Below are positions 1-6,457 of a stretch of 6,457 bases of DNA, in pieces. Within the stretch, counting starts at the first letter, position 1, and each line of letters begins with the position of its first letter. The notes below the pieces were generated by a model. The model made no database searches, was not told where the DNA came from, and saw only the letters and a list, made by a program, of their open reading frames with translations. Both the position numbers and the translations under genes were made by a program. The stretch comes from Bacteroidales bacterium (lineage in GTDB: Bacteria > Bacteroidota > Bacteroidia > Bacteroidales > UBA7960): positions 1-6,457 of the forward strand of contig PWIY01000319.1 of NCBI GenBank assembly GCA_003560215.1, written 5' to 3'.

Positions 1-1416
1 ATCCTGATGACCCGGATCATACTCATTGAGGGCCTCCACGTAATTGAGGTAAATCTCCGCATACCTGAAAAGAATCCACGAGCGGGTTACAGTGGGCGTG
101 GTATAATCATTATCCGGATGACTGAGTTTCCGGATAGATACCCCTGATTTGGGATAATCATGAGCGGCTGTAGCAGGGCCATCACGCCCCTCCCAGAAAT
201 ACTGAACCACATAATCGGCATCCTGAAAAATCCAGTCTGCCCCGCTCCAGAGCAGTGAAACATAAAACCTGGGCTCTCTGTCAACGAACATATTGAACGT
301 TTCCCGGGTCTGACCCTCAATGGGATGGGTAAAGACAGTGAAACCATCGTCTTTATACCCTGATTCGGGGTCAATAACGGGCTCGGACTGGCTGCCGGCA
401 TACCCGGTGATCGGATACCTTCCGTTGCTCATGGCATAGGCATCGATATGGGCCTGGCTGGCAGATTTGCCTCCATACCCCTGACGGCCTCTGGGCCGGG
501 CATGCATATCCCACCACCATCCGGCCTCCGATCGACCGTGGATGATCTCTTCATTCCACGAATCCGTAAAAACACTGCTGTAGGAGTCAAACGGATTTCC
601 GCGCTCAACCAGTGAATATTCGTTCAGGTCAATCACTTCCCTGGCTGCCATGGCTGCCTGCCGCCACTTGTCCTCAGAATAAGAGGTTGGGAACAGCGGG
701 GTACCATCCTCATTCAGCACATTCGCATACATGGGATTGCCATTGTATTGCGGGCTGGCTGCATACAGCAGAAGCCGGGAGCGGTACGCCAGGGCTGCAC
801 CCCTTGTTGGCTTGCCATACCACTGCGATGGCCAGTCCAGCGGAAGGTCCCTGGATGCTGTTTCAAATTCGTTCGCCACCCATTCCACACTTTCCTCAAA
901 GGAATTCCTTGGCAGGTCAATTTCTCCGTCGAGCGGATAGGGTTCTTCACCAAGAATAATCACCGGCCCGTACTGACGGATCAGCTGAAAGTAGAAATAT
1001 GCCCTCAAAAAACGGGCTTCTGCCTCAAACCTTGTGATCTCGGCAGGGGTCAGTTCAGGACATTCCTCAACGCGCTGAATGAAATAACTGGCATTGCGTA
1101 TCCCAAGGTAATAATGGCTCCAGTTCTGAAAAGGGGCACTGCCCGGATCCCAGTTGCCGGAATTGATGTTATGGTACCCGCGACGATACACAAAATCAGC
1201 CTCATCACTCGCCGGAACCCAGGGAGTCTGATCATGGTTGTGCTCCTCGGGGGTGAAGCTATACACGTGGTGCAGAAAGCTCTGCACCGAGCTCCTGGTC
1301 TCAAACACCATGTCCATGGTAAGGCGGTCATCCACCTCCACATCCAGTGTTTCGCAGGCGCTAACCGCACCCAGAACCAGGAAAAGCAATATATAATATT
1401 TGATTTGTTTTTTCAT
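1..1416 (-). CDS. SusD/RagB-like outer-membrane glycan-binding lipoprotein (3' end cut by window edge)
   Basis: This is the surface glycan-binding partner of the SusC-like receptor encoded just upstream; by family role it forms a lid over the SusC barrel and hands ligand to it. The frame is open from the ATG at 1416 to base 1, giving 472 residues with no stop. Family members usually run about 500-600 residues, so roughly the last 50-100 are missing. Residues 1-20 are a lipoprotein signal peptide (MKKQIKYY, a hydrophobic core, then lipobox V18-S19-A20-C21), so C21 should be lipidated. The N-terminal SusD-like region carries the hallmark ARFLRAYFYFQLIRQYGPV (134-152) and the TPR-like helix RGAALAYRSRLLLYAASP (205-222). 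The C-terminal SusD/RagB region has SASQAHIDAYAM (318-329), DREPRFY (about 379-385) and WILFRYAEIYLNYVEALNE (447-465). An aromatic run W300-W302 could contribute to ligand binding, which is inference. Family assignment is firm, but the natural ligand is not readable. The start is supported by the signal peptide and by the 13-bp spacing from the SusC stop, which implies co-transcription. Confidence 0.96.
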   Translation of the reverse strand, partial: MKKQIKYYILLFLVLGAVSACETLDVEVDDRLTMDMVFETRSSVQSFLHHVYSFTPEEHNHDQTPWVPASDEADFVYRRGYHNINSGNWDPGSAPFQNWSHYYLGIRNASYFIQRVEECPELTPAEITRFEAEARFLRAYFYFQLIRQYGPVIILGEEPYPLDGEIDLPRNSFEESVEWVANEFETASRDLPLDWPSQWYGKPTRGAALAYRSRLLLYAASPQYNGNPMYANVLNEDGTPLFPTSYSEDKWRQAAMAAREVIDLNEYSLVERGNPFDSYSSVFTDSWNEEIIHGRSEAGWWWDMHARPRGRQGYGGKSASQAHIDAYAMSNGRYPITGYAGSQSEPVIDPESGYKDDGFTVFTHPIEGQTRETFNMFVDREPRFYVSLLWSGADWIFQDADYVVQYFWEGRDGPATAAHDYPKSGVSIRKLSHPDNDYTTPTVTRSWILFRYAEIYLNYVEALNEYDPGHQD

Positions 1417-1429
1417 CTTGCTTGCTGTT
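1417..1429 (-). other. 13-bp susC-susD type intercistronic gap
   Basis: Only 13 bases (AACAGCAAGCAAG on the coding strand) separate the SusC TAA stop from the SusD ATG. There is no GGAGG-like ribosome-binding sequence. This is normal for Bacteroidota, where Shine-Dalgarno pairing is rarely used. The tight spacing leaves no room for a promoter or terminator, so the two genes must share one transcript and are probably translated in a coupled way. Confidence 0.8.
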
Positions 1430-4400
1430 TTAAAAGTTCATGCTTACACCCAGGTTAAATACCGCCGACATGGGATATACGTTTCCGTTGTTTGTTCCAA
1501 GCTCCGGATCCCAGAGTTTAAATCCGGAAAAGGTGAGCAGATTCATCCCGTTTGCAAAAAAGCGGATGTCATTGGCACGTATTCTTTGAGAAACGGTCAA
1601 AGGCAATGTGTAACCGATCTCCAGGTTGCGCAGTCTGAGATAACTCATATCCTGCTGCCACCAGGTTGAAGGCCGGAAGTTGTTCTCATTGGGTCCATCC
1701 GACAAACGGGGGAACATCACATCCTGAGAGGGGTTTTCCTCGGTCCACCGCGAGTGGTAAACTTCTTCATAAACATTGGAGCGTCCGAGGTTGGCAGAAT
1801 TGAACGGGAAAACGGGAACGCCCCCGATCATCCGCGTTACATTACCCACACCCTGGAACATAAACGAGAAGTCAATATTCTTATAAAACATGCTTGCACC
1901 AAAACCATATACAATCTCAGGCATGGTGGAAAAACCCAGCGGAACCTCATCATTGGAATCGATCACTCCATCACCGTTCACATCAAGGTATTTGATGTCG
2001 CCGGGACGCAGGTTTGAAAGACCGAATTGTGTCGGACTCTGGTCGATTTCCTCCTGCGACTCAAACAAACCAACGGCAATGTAACCGAATTGCTGTCCGA
2101 ACTTCTGGCCATGGCGGTTCCGGTAAGGCCAGAGGTAATCAGGCTGGTCATTTTCAAGTATCTTGTTCCTGGCGTAAGAGAAATTCCCCCTTACTGAAAC
2201 TGATAATTCACCAAAACGGCGCATATACTCCAGAGAGCTGTCAAACCCTTTGTTTTCCATAACACCCAGGTTTACCCACGGCGGGGTTTCCAATCCGATG
2301 AACCCGGGCAATGAACCGCGCTGCAGGAAGATCTTTTCCCGTTTTTCGTAAAACACATCTGCCTGGATCTGCAGATCATGGAAAAGGTGGATCTCCACCC
2401 CCAGGTTGGTCATGCGGGCTTCTTCCCAGCTTGCTCCCTCTGTACCGATCTCACCGAAAGAGTAGCCTCCGTGTCCGGTATGGCTGGGGCCGAAGTTATA
2501 GCCCGAAGCACCTTCATTAACGGTCGAAAGATAAACGAAACGGCGTCCGCCTCCGATCTCATCATTCCCCACAAATCCATGGGAACCTCTTAGCTTCAGC
2601 CATGTAATGGTTTCGTTCAGTCCGTCAAAGAAATCTTCATTGGAGGGGATCCAGCCCAGAGCCACTGATGGGAAAAACCCGAAGCGGTTTCCTGCAGCAA
2701 AGTTCTCTGAGCCGTTGTATCCAAAGTTCGCCTCAATATGATAGGTGTTGTCATAAGAATAAGTTACCCTTGCGGCAACTCCCTGGTGCCTGTAGGGCAA
2801 GGACGTTTCAAAATCACCAGCGGTTGTATTCACAAAGCTGCTTTGGTTGTAAAGCAACAGCCCGCCGAAATGATGTATCCCGAATTGCCTGTCGTAATCA
2901 AGTGCCGTTTCAAAATAAATTTTCCTGTTTGCACTTGTGGCAGAAGTGTAGGACAAAAACTCCTGACCCTCACGTGTACGGTTAAAATCGATCAGTCCGT
3001 CATCCCCGCGCCCGACTGCAAGAAAAGTTTCCACTTCCTTAGACCGGGTCATGGTACTGGTGTTGTACTTGTCAAAAGAAAACATGGCCCGTCCCGTAAG
3101 ACCTTCAGTAACCGCATCAAGTTCCTGACGCAGACTGACAATCGACTGAACCGTATTTTGCCAGTTGTCTGAATAACCGGAATTTACCAGCAGGTTATAA
3201 GGGTTTTCACCCGTTCCGAATGAGGGGCCGGATGCGCGTCCGTCTGAATATTCAGCGGGAAACACATTGGGTGAAGTAGCAAACGCATAACCCCAGATAT
3301 TTCCCGAAGTGGCACCTGGAGCGTTTCTGGTGGTAAGAATATCACCGATACCAAGTGAAAGTTCAGTGGTCTCGGTCAATGAAATATCAATATTGGAACG
3401 AAAGTTATATCGCTGCAGGTTGATGTTGGAATTGTACTGGGCAAGATCACTCTCGGTATACATCCCATCCTCATTATAAAACGAGCCCGACATAAAATAC
3501 CTGACCCTTTCGGATCCTCCCCTTACATTCAGATTGTACCTTGAGAAACCTGCACTTCCGGAATACATCTCATCGAGCCAGTCCACATTGGGATAAAGAT
3601 CCGGGTCGGCATTGGTACGGTAGTTGTCAATGACCTCCTGAGAATAAAACTGGCTCCCCCGGGCCTCGTTATAAAGTTCGGCAAACTGCACGGCATCCAC
3701 AAACTGAGGCATCTGGGTCGGGCTGTTGAAACCGGTTTCAGCCCTGAAGCTGACACTCGGGCGGTCATCAACCCCTCTTTTTGTGGTGATCAGCACCACA
3801 CCATTCGCGCCCCTTACACCGTAAACAGCTGTAGCTGTGGCATCTTTCAGGATGGAAATGGACTCAACCTCTTCAATGTCAACGGCATTGATGTCTCTTT
3901 CAATCCCATCCACAAGAATAAGCGGGTCGCGGTTGGCACCAAAAGTTCCCATCCCCCGTATCCAGAAAGATGCATGATCAAAGCCCGGTTCTCCGGTTGA
4001 CTGGATGGAGACCACACCGGCCATTCTTCCGGCCAGTGCATTGCTGATGGAGCGGGAAGGGGTCTGCAATTCCTGCACATCGATGGAAGAGATGGCCCCC
4101 ACCACACTTTCCCTTCTTTGCCAGCCGTATCCAACCACCTGGAATTCATCCAGATCAATCGCTGTATATTCGAGGGTCACATCAATGACCGAACGCCCCT
4201 GGATTTCGATCTCCCTGGTTTCCATCCCCACAAAGGAGAAAATGAGAACATCATGCCCCTCGGGTACATCAATTTCATATTGCCCATTTTCATCGGTTGT
4301 AACACCAATGGTGGTATGCTGGACAACAACACTCACCCCCGGCAAGCTTTGACCATCAGTGTCTGTGACCACACCGCTGACCAGTCCACCGGGACTGGCC

Positions 4401-4516
4401 AAGGCAGAAACTTGCCACAATCCCAGCAGAAACAACAATACAGTCAATTTCACTCCCCTGAGATAAATTGACCGATGTTTGCTTCTGCATTCAGAAGAAA
4501 CTTTACATTTTTTCAT
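1430..4516 (-). CDS. SusC/RagA-like TonB-linked outer-membrane receptor (complete)
   Basis: This protein is predicted to be a TonB-dependent outer-membrane importer of oligosaccharides or glycopeptides, working with the SusD-like lipoprotein encoded 13 bp downstream. It is complete at 1028 residues, normal for the family. Residues 1-40 form a signal peptide with a long basic start, a hydrophobic core (LTVLLFLLGLW, 24-34) and a likely cut after A38-L39-A40. A carboxypeptidase-D-regulatory-like beta-sandwich follows at about 45-116 (VSGVVTDTDG, then ENGQYEI). A TonB-box/SusC signature lies near 127-142 (VVGYGWQRRESVVGAI). The plug domain spans about 145-250, including IRGMGTFG (186-193), PLILVDGI (198-205) and SISILKDATATAVYGVRGAN (219-238). 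The beta-barrel fills the rest and ends in an aromatic residue, F1028, as expected for an outer-membrane barrel. An EF-hand-like DVNGDGVIDSNDE (845-857) resembles loops seen in many SusC proteins. No STN domain precedes the beta-sandwich. An in-frame TGA at 4522-4520, just upstream, means translation cannot start earlier than the ATG at 4516. Substrate is not determinable from sequence alone. Confidence 0.97.
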   Translation of the reverse strand: MKKCKVSSECRSKHRSIYLRGVKLTVLLFLLGLWQVSALASPGGLVSGVVTDTDGQSLPGVSVVVQHTTIGVTTDENGQYEIDVPEGHDVLIFSFVGMETREIEIQGRSVIDVTLEYTAIDLDEFQVVGYGWQRRESVVGAISSIDVQELQTPSRSISNALAGRMAGVVSIQSTGEPGFDHASFWIRGMGTFGANRDPLILVDGIERDINAVDIEEVESISILKDATATAVYGVRGANGVVLITTKRGVDDRPSVSFRAETGFNSPTQMPQFVDAVQFAELYNEARGSQFYSQEVIDNYRTNADPDLYPNVDWLDEMYSGSAGFSRYNLNVRGGSERVRYFMSGSFYNEDGMYTESDLAQYNSNINLQRYNFRSNIDISLTETTELSLGIGDILTTRNAPGATSGNIWGYAFATSPNVFPAEYSDGRASGPSFGTGENPYNLLVNSGYSDNWQNTVQSIVSLRQELDAVTEGLTGRAMFSFDKYNTSTMTRSKEVETFLAVGRGDDGLIDFNRTREGQEFLSYTSATSANRKIYFETALDYDRQFGIHHFGGLLLYNQSSFVNTTAGDFETSLPYRHQGVAARVTYSYDNTYHIEANFGYNGSENFAAGNRFGFFPSVALGWIPSNEDFFDGLNETITWLKLRGSHGFVGNDEIGGGRRFVYLSTVNEGASGYNFGPSHTGHGGYSFGEIGTEGASWEEARMTNLGVEIHLFHDLQIQADVFYEKREKIFLQRGSLPGFIGLETPPWVNLGVMENKGFDSSLEYMRRFGELSVSVRGNFSYARNKILENDQPDYLWPYRNRHGQKFGQQFGYIAVGLFESQEEIDQSPTQFGLSNLRPGDIKYLDVNGDGVIDSNDEVPLGFSTMPEIVYGFGASMFYKNIDFSFMFQGVGNVTRMIGGVPVFPFNSANLGRSNVYEEVYHSRWTEENPSQDVMFPRLSDGPNENNFRPSTWWQQDMSYLRLRNLEIGYTLPLTVSQRIRANDIRFFANGMNLLTFSGFKLWDPELGTNNGNVYPMSAVFNLGVSMNF

Positions 4517-4530
4517 AAATCAATTGATTT
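4517..4530. repeat. Perfect 14-bp AT-rich palindrome abutting the SusC start codon
   Basis: AAATCAATTGATTT reads the same on both strands and ends at the base just before the SusC ATG. A second, imperfect dyad (TAAT-GA-ATTA) lies nearby at 4534-4543. Such symmetry could be an operator half-site pair for a dimeric regulator, or could form a weak AT hairpin (5-bp stem, AATT loop) at the ribosome-loading region. AT-rich spacers also produce short palindromes by chance. The symmetry is seen directly; any function is inference. Confidence 0.35.
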
Positions 4531-4573
4531 GGTTAATGAATTAGTGGTACCCAAAAGGCACGTAATTACAACA
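4531..4573 (-). promoter_or_regulatory. AT-rich leader before SusC; no recognisable promoter
   Basis: This part of the 93-bp spacer is AT-rich. I looked for the Bacteroides-type promoter (TTTG near -33 and TAnnTTTG near -7). The coding strand contains a single TTTG in CCTTTTGGG, but no TAnnTTTG at the right distance. A local promoter for SusC is therefore not supported, and read-through from the peptidase gene is the simpler reading. A non-consensus promoter cannot be excluded. Confidence 0.25.
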
Positions 4574-4608
4574 ATATGCCGATTGACGGCAGTATCCCGG
4601 TTTACGGG
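4574..4608 (-). terminator. Two abutting small hairpins after the peptidase stop (weak terminator or processing element)
   Basis: On the transcribed strand, the spacer begins right after the M60 TAA with CCCG-TAAAC-CGGG (4608-4596). This is followed without a gap by ATACTGCCG-TCAAT-CGGCATAT (4595-4574), whose stem is 8 bp with one bulged C. The downstream sequence is TGTTGTAATTACG, not a clean T-run, so this is not a classic intrinsic terminator. It could be a partial terminator or a 3'-end stabiliser that sets different levels of peptidase and transporter mRNA. The base pairing is visible; the role is inference. Confidence 0.3.
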
Positions 4609-4609
4609 T

Positions 4610-6457
4610 TTACAGGGAAACTTTCTGGCGACCCCCGTTTGCCCCCACCGCATATATTTCAATATCTTCCGGTATCATGGAAGCCGAAAAAGAATGTCCG
4701 GCTGAAACATAAATTAAATCATCATCATGATAGACTTCAAAGGCAACCACATTCTCCCAACCCTCCATCACGAAATCATCTCCGGTTCTGCTGCCCGAAC
4801 CTGTACGCATGGGCTGCTGACTCCTGAAAACCTGAACCGTTTCATCGGTGATATACTCAAAAGGTTCACGGGGAGCGGGATAACCCTTCCCCGAGATATA
4901 GTCCTTCAACTCCTGAATTTCTTCGCTGGTTATTGTCATTCGCCTGGTGCCGTAATCGCTGATATCCTGATCGATGGGAGTCAGGAAGCCCCATGCCTTA
5001 AAAAACCCGGTAAGGTCTTTACCTGCCACATCACATACGGTTCTGACAAACTCTAACTGACACTTCCCGTCAGTTGGGGGATCCGGTGCCAGGCGTATCT
5101 GCTCATGAACATCTTTGTAGAAATCCTCCATATCTTTTACCCCGGAAAAATACAATTGGAGTTGCCAGAAGGGGATCAGCTTGACAAAAACATCGTCATG
5201 GGCATTATGCGGAATCCCCGAAGCAATGACCTCCGCAAAACCTTTGTCATATCGATGGTTGTAACCACCGATCTGCTCAGTCTGCAGCCTTGAGGGGTTT
5301 CCGAATTCGGTCTGCACATGCTGTGAGTAGATGTTTACCGTGACCTCTGTCATGCCAATCCACATCAGCCCCGGGCGGGTCTGGTGAATGTGCCCGGTTT
5401 CATGGGCCGGCCCCCAGATGGCTTCTGACCTCAGCCTTTCGTGGTTGGCAATCTGCTCCAGCGTACCGGGCGCATACTCCGAGGCATCACCTGTGGCGTG
5501 CATAAATACTCCATCGGCGGTGTTGGTCCGGTAATAAAGACGACCCTGCGGAACACGGTCGTACTTGTACAGCCCCATTAATTCCTGCTGCAATGTCACG
5601 ATGCTGTCATACACTTCTACCAGCCTGGTTGCATCGGTGACAAACTGCCGGAGTTCATCCGTGGTAAAAGTAAGATGTGCCTTTTCTCCCTTCAGGTCAA
5701 AAAAGCCGTAAGTCGCATCTTCAATCAGGGAGGTCCAGTCTTCATTGGTGTGCCTGCTGATGTCAAAATACCCGTTTATGCTTCCCGAAGCGATGTTTAC
5801 CCTTGCCTCATGTTCATTTTCCGCATGATAAATCAGGTAAACCAATCCGTTTGCCGGGGAGGTAATCCGGTTCACCCCCGGATTCAGTACAAAATCCTGT
5901 CCTCCGTACCCTTCATGATGGTTGACGATCCGCACATACAAATCCGCTTCCGTCTCATCCACAAACACCACCAGTTGCTCTCCCCACCTCACATGAATCC
6001 CGGTCATATTGTCAAAAGAACCCATCCGGTTGGTTTTGTTTTCACCACTGATCACTGCGGGATCCGGGTAGGTGGAGTAAACTCCCGTCCTTTCATCCTC
6101 GTAATCCCCGTCATAAATGGCCAGTGCCATCGTGCGGATGAAATCATTCTCAATTTCCTCCAGATCGCTTCGTTCCACGCCTTCTTCCAGTTCTGAAAAA
6201 CTCAGATCTTTAAAAAAGGAAGCATATTCGTCTGACTGGTCGTTCATTTGGAAAAACTCAAACTGCGCAGCCGACACGAAATCATTGTTCCCTTTGGTAA
6301 CAACAAGCTTCAGGGATTCCGGATCGGTGAATCCATCAGGGAAAACAATCCTTTTGGCCGTGGAGGTGTTGGAAAACTCCACGCTGGCGTTCTTTTGGTA
6401 TTCCTCATCCTGGCGCGACTTCACATACACTTTTGCAGACAGTATGTGCCCGTTGTC
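4610..6457 (-). CDS. M60-like (enhancin/mucinase family) zinc metallopeptidase, 5' end cut by window edge
   Basis: This is probably a secreted or surface zinc protease acting on glycoproteins; characterised bacterial M60-like enzymes such as Bacteroides BT4244 cleave mucin-type O-glycoproteins. The frame is open to base 6457, giving 615 visible residues (numbered here from that edge); the true start and signal sequence lie outside. Residues 1 to about 70 look like the last strands of an F5/8 type C (CBM32-like) domain, ending LVVTKGNNDF...AAQFEFF. A helical linker (about 80-120) leads to an M60-like N-terminal beta domain (about 125-230, including TGIHVRWGEQLVVFVD). The peptidase domain (about 230-500) holds the zinc motif H352-E353-T354-G355-H356, followed by 14 residues and then E371, fitting the family pattern HEXXH-X(8-28)-E. 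H352 and H356 are the expected zinc ligands, E353 the general base and E371 the conserved downstream glutamate. Residues about 515-615 resemble the M60 C-terminal domain (WENVVAFEVY). The protein ends in QKVSL, with no type IX secretion tail recognised. A GTG at 6430 is in frame but is unlikely to be the start, because coding similarity continues past it. The gene is first in order before the SusC/SusD pair. The protease family call is strong; the glycoprotein substrate is inferred from relatives. Confidence 0.92.
   Translation of the reverse strand, partial: DNGHILSAKVYVKSRQDEEYQKNASVEFSNTSTAKRIVFPDGFTDPESLKLVVTKGNNDFVSAAQFEFFQMNDQSDEYASFFKDLSFSELEEGVERSDLEEIENDFIRTMALAIYDGDYEDERTGVYSTYPDPAVISGENKTNRMGSFDNMTGIHVRWGEQLVVFVDETEADLYVRIVNHHEGYGGQDFVLNPGVNRITSPANGLVYLIYHAENEHEARVNIASGSINGYFDISRHTNEDWTSLIEDATYGFFDLKGEKAHLTFTTDELRQFVTDATRLVEVYDSIVTLQQELMGLYKYDRVPQGRLYYRTNTADGVFMHATGDASEYAPGTLEQIANHERLRSEAIWGPAHETGHIHQTRPGLMWIGMTEVTVNIYSQHVQTEFGNPSRLQTEQIGGYNHRYDKGFAEVIASGIPHNAHDDVFVKLIPFWQLQLYFSGVKDMEDFYKDVHEQIRLAPDPPTDGKCQLEFVRTVCDVAGKDLTGFFKAWGFLTPIDQDISDYGTRRMTITSEEIQELKDYISGKGYPAPREPFEYITDETVQVFRSQQPMRTGSGSRTGDDFVMEGWENVVAFEVYHDDDLIYVSAGHSFSASMIPEDIEIYAVGANGGRQKVSL

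Noticed and set aside
748..1458. Plus-strand open frame of 236 codons
   Set aside because: It lies antisense to the SusD-like gene, which has a full set of family motifs in the minus frame. The translated product shows no recognisable domain or signal.
3529..4158. Minus-strand alternate-frame open frames inside SusC (3529-3771 and 3847-4158)
   Set aside because: They overlap the plug domain of SusC in a different frame, and the SusC frame carries all the conserved motifs.
1430..4516. STN (secretin/TonB short N-terminal) signalling domain in the SusC-like receptor
   Set aside because: The carboxypeptidase-regulatory-like domain begins within about 5 residues of the predicted signal-peptide cut, leaving no room for an STN domain.
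4475..4705. Plus-strand open frame of 76 codons spanning the 93-bp spacer
   Set aside because: Both its ends overlap well-supported minus-strand genes, and its translation has no domain-like pattern. The spacer holds only about 31 of its codons.
5675..6196. Plus-strand open frame of 173 codons
   Set aside because: It is antisense to the M60-like gene in its well-supported N-terminal region, and the product looks like a shadow translation.
6428..6430. GTG as start of the M60-like gene
   Set aside because: The frame stays open for nine more codons to the window edge, no signal peptide follows the GTG, and the domain-like pattern already seems under way. The gene is better treated as 5'-truncated.
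1..6457. tRNA, rRNA, CRISPR arrays, insertion sequences or attachment sites
   Set aside because: Nearly the whole window is covered by three convincing coding frames. I saw no regularly spaced repeats, transposase-like frames or terminal inverted repeats.

Overview
This window looks like one end of a polysaccharide- or glycoprotein-utilisation locus (PUL) from a member of the Bacteroidota. The evidence is an adjacent SusC-like TonB-dependent receptor and SusD-like lipoprotein, the absence of Shine-Dalgarno sequences before the internal starts, and an M60-like (enhancin/mucinase-type) metallopeptidase next to them. Base composition looks roughly balanced by eye. Genus cannot be read from the sequence. 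An environmental or gut Bacteroidales/Marinilabiliales-type organism is a guess only.

All three genes lie on the minus strand, so transcription runs from right to left. (1) Positions 6457-4610 hold the 3' part of a secreted M60-like peptidase gene. Its 5' end, including any signal peptide, is outside the window. (2) Positions 4609-4517 are a 93-bp spacer with two abutting small hairpins just after the peptidase stop and a perfect 14-bp AT-rich palindrome touching the next start codon. (3) Positions 4516-1430 hold a complete 1028-residue SusC-like outer-membrane receptor. (4) After a 13-bp gap, positions 1416-1 hold a SusD-like lipoprotein gene. The first 472 codons are present and the C-terminal end is cut off by the window edge. 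Coding density is very high, and the plus strand carries only antisense shadow frames.

The likely joint function is as follows. The M60-like enzyme cuts glycoproteins, by family analogy at or near O-glycosylated residues. SusD caps the SusC barrel and captures the released glycans or glycopeptides, and SusC imports them into the periplasm using TonB energy. The SusC lacks an N-terminal STN signalling domain, so control by a FecI/FecR-type sigma/anti-sigma relay through this receptor is not expected. No regulator gene is visible. Nothing here is clearly a new class of system. The points worth a second look are the protease placed upstream of the transporter pair and the structured spacer between them.
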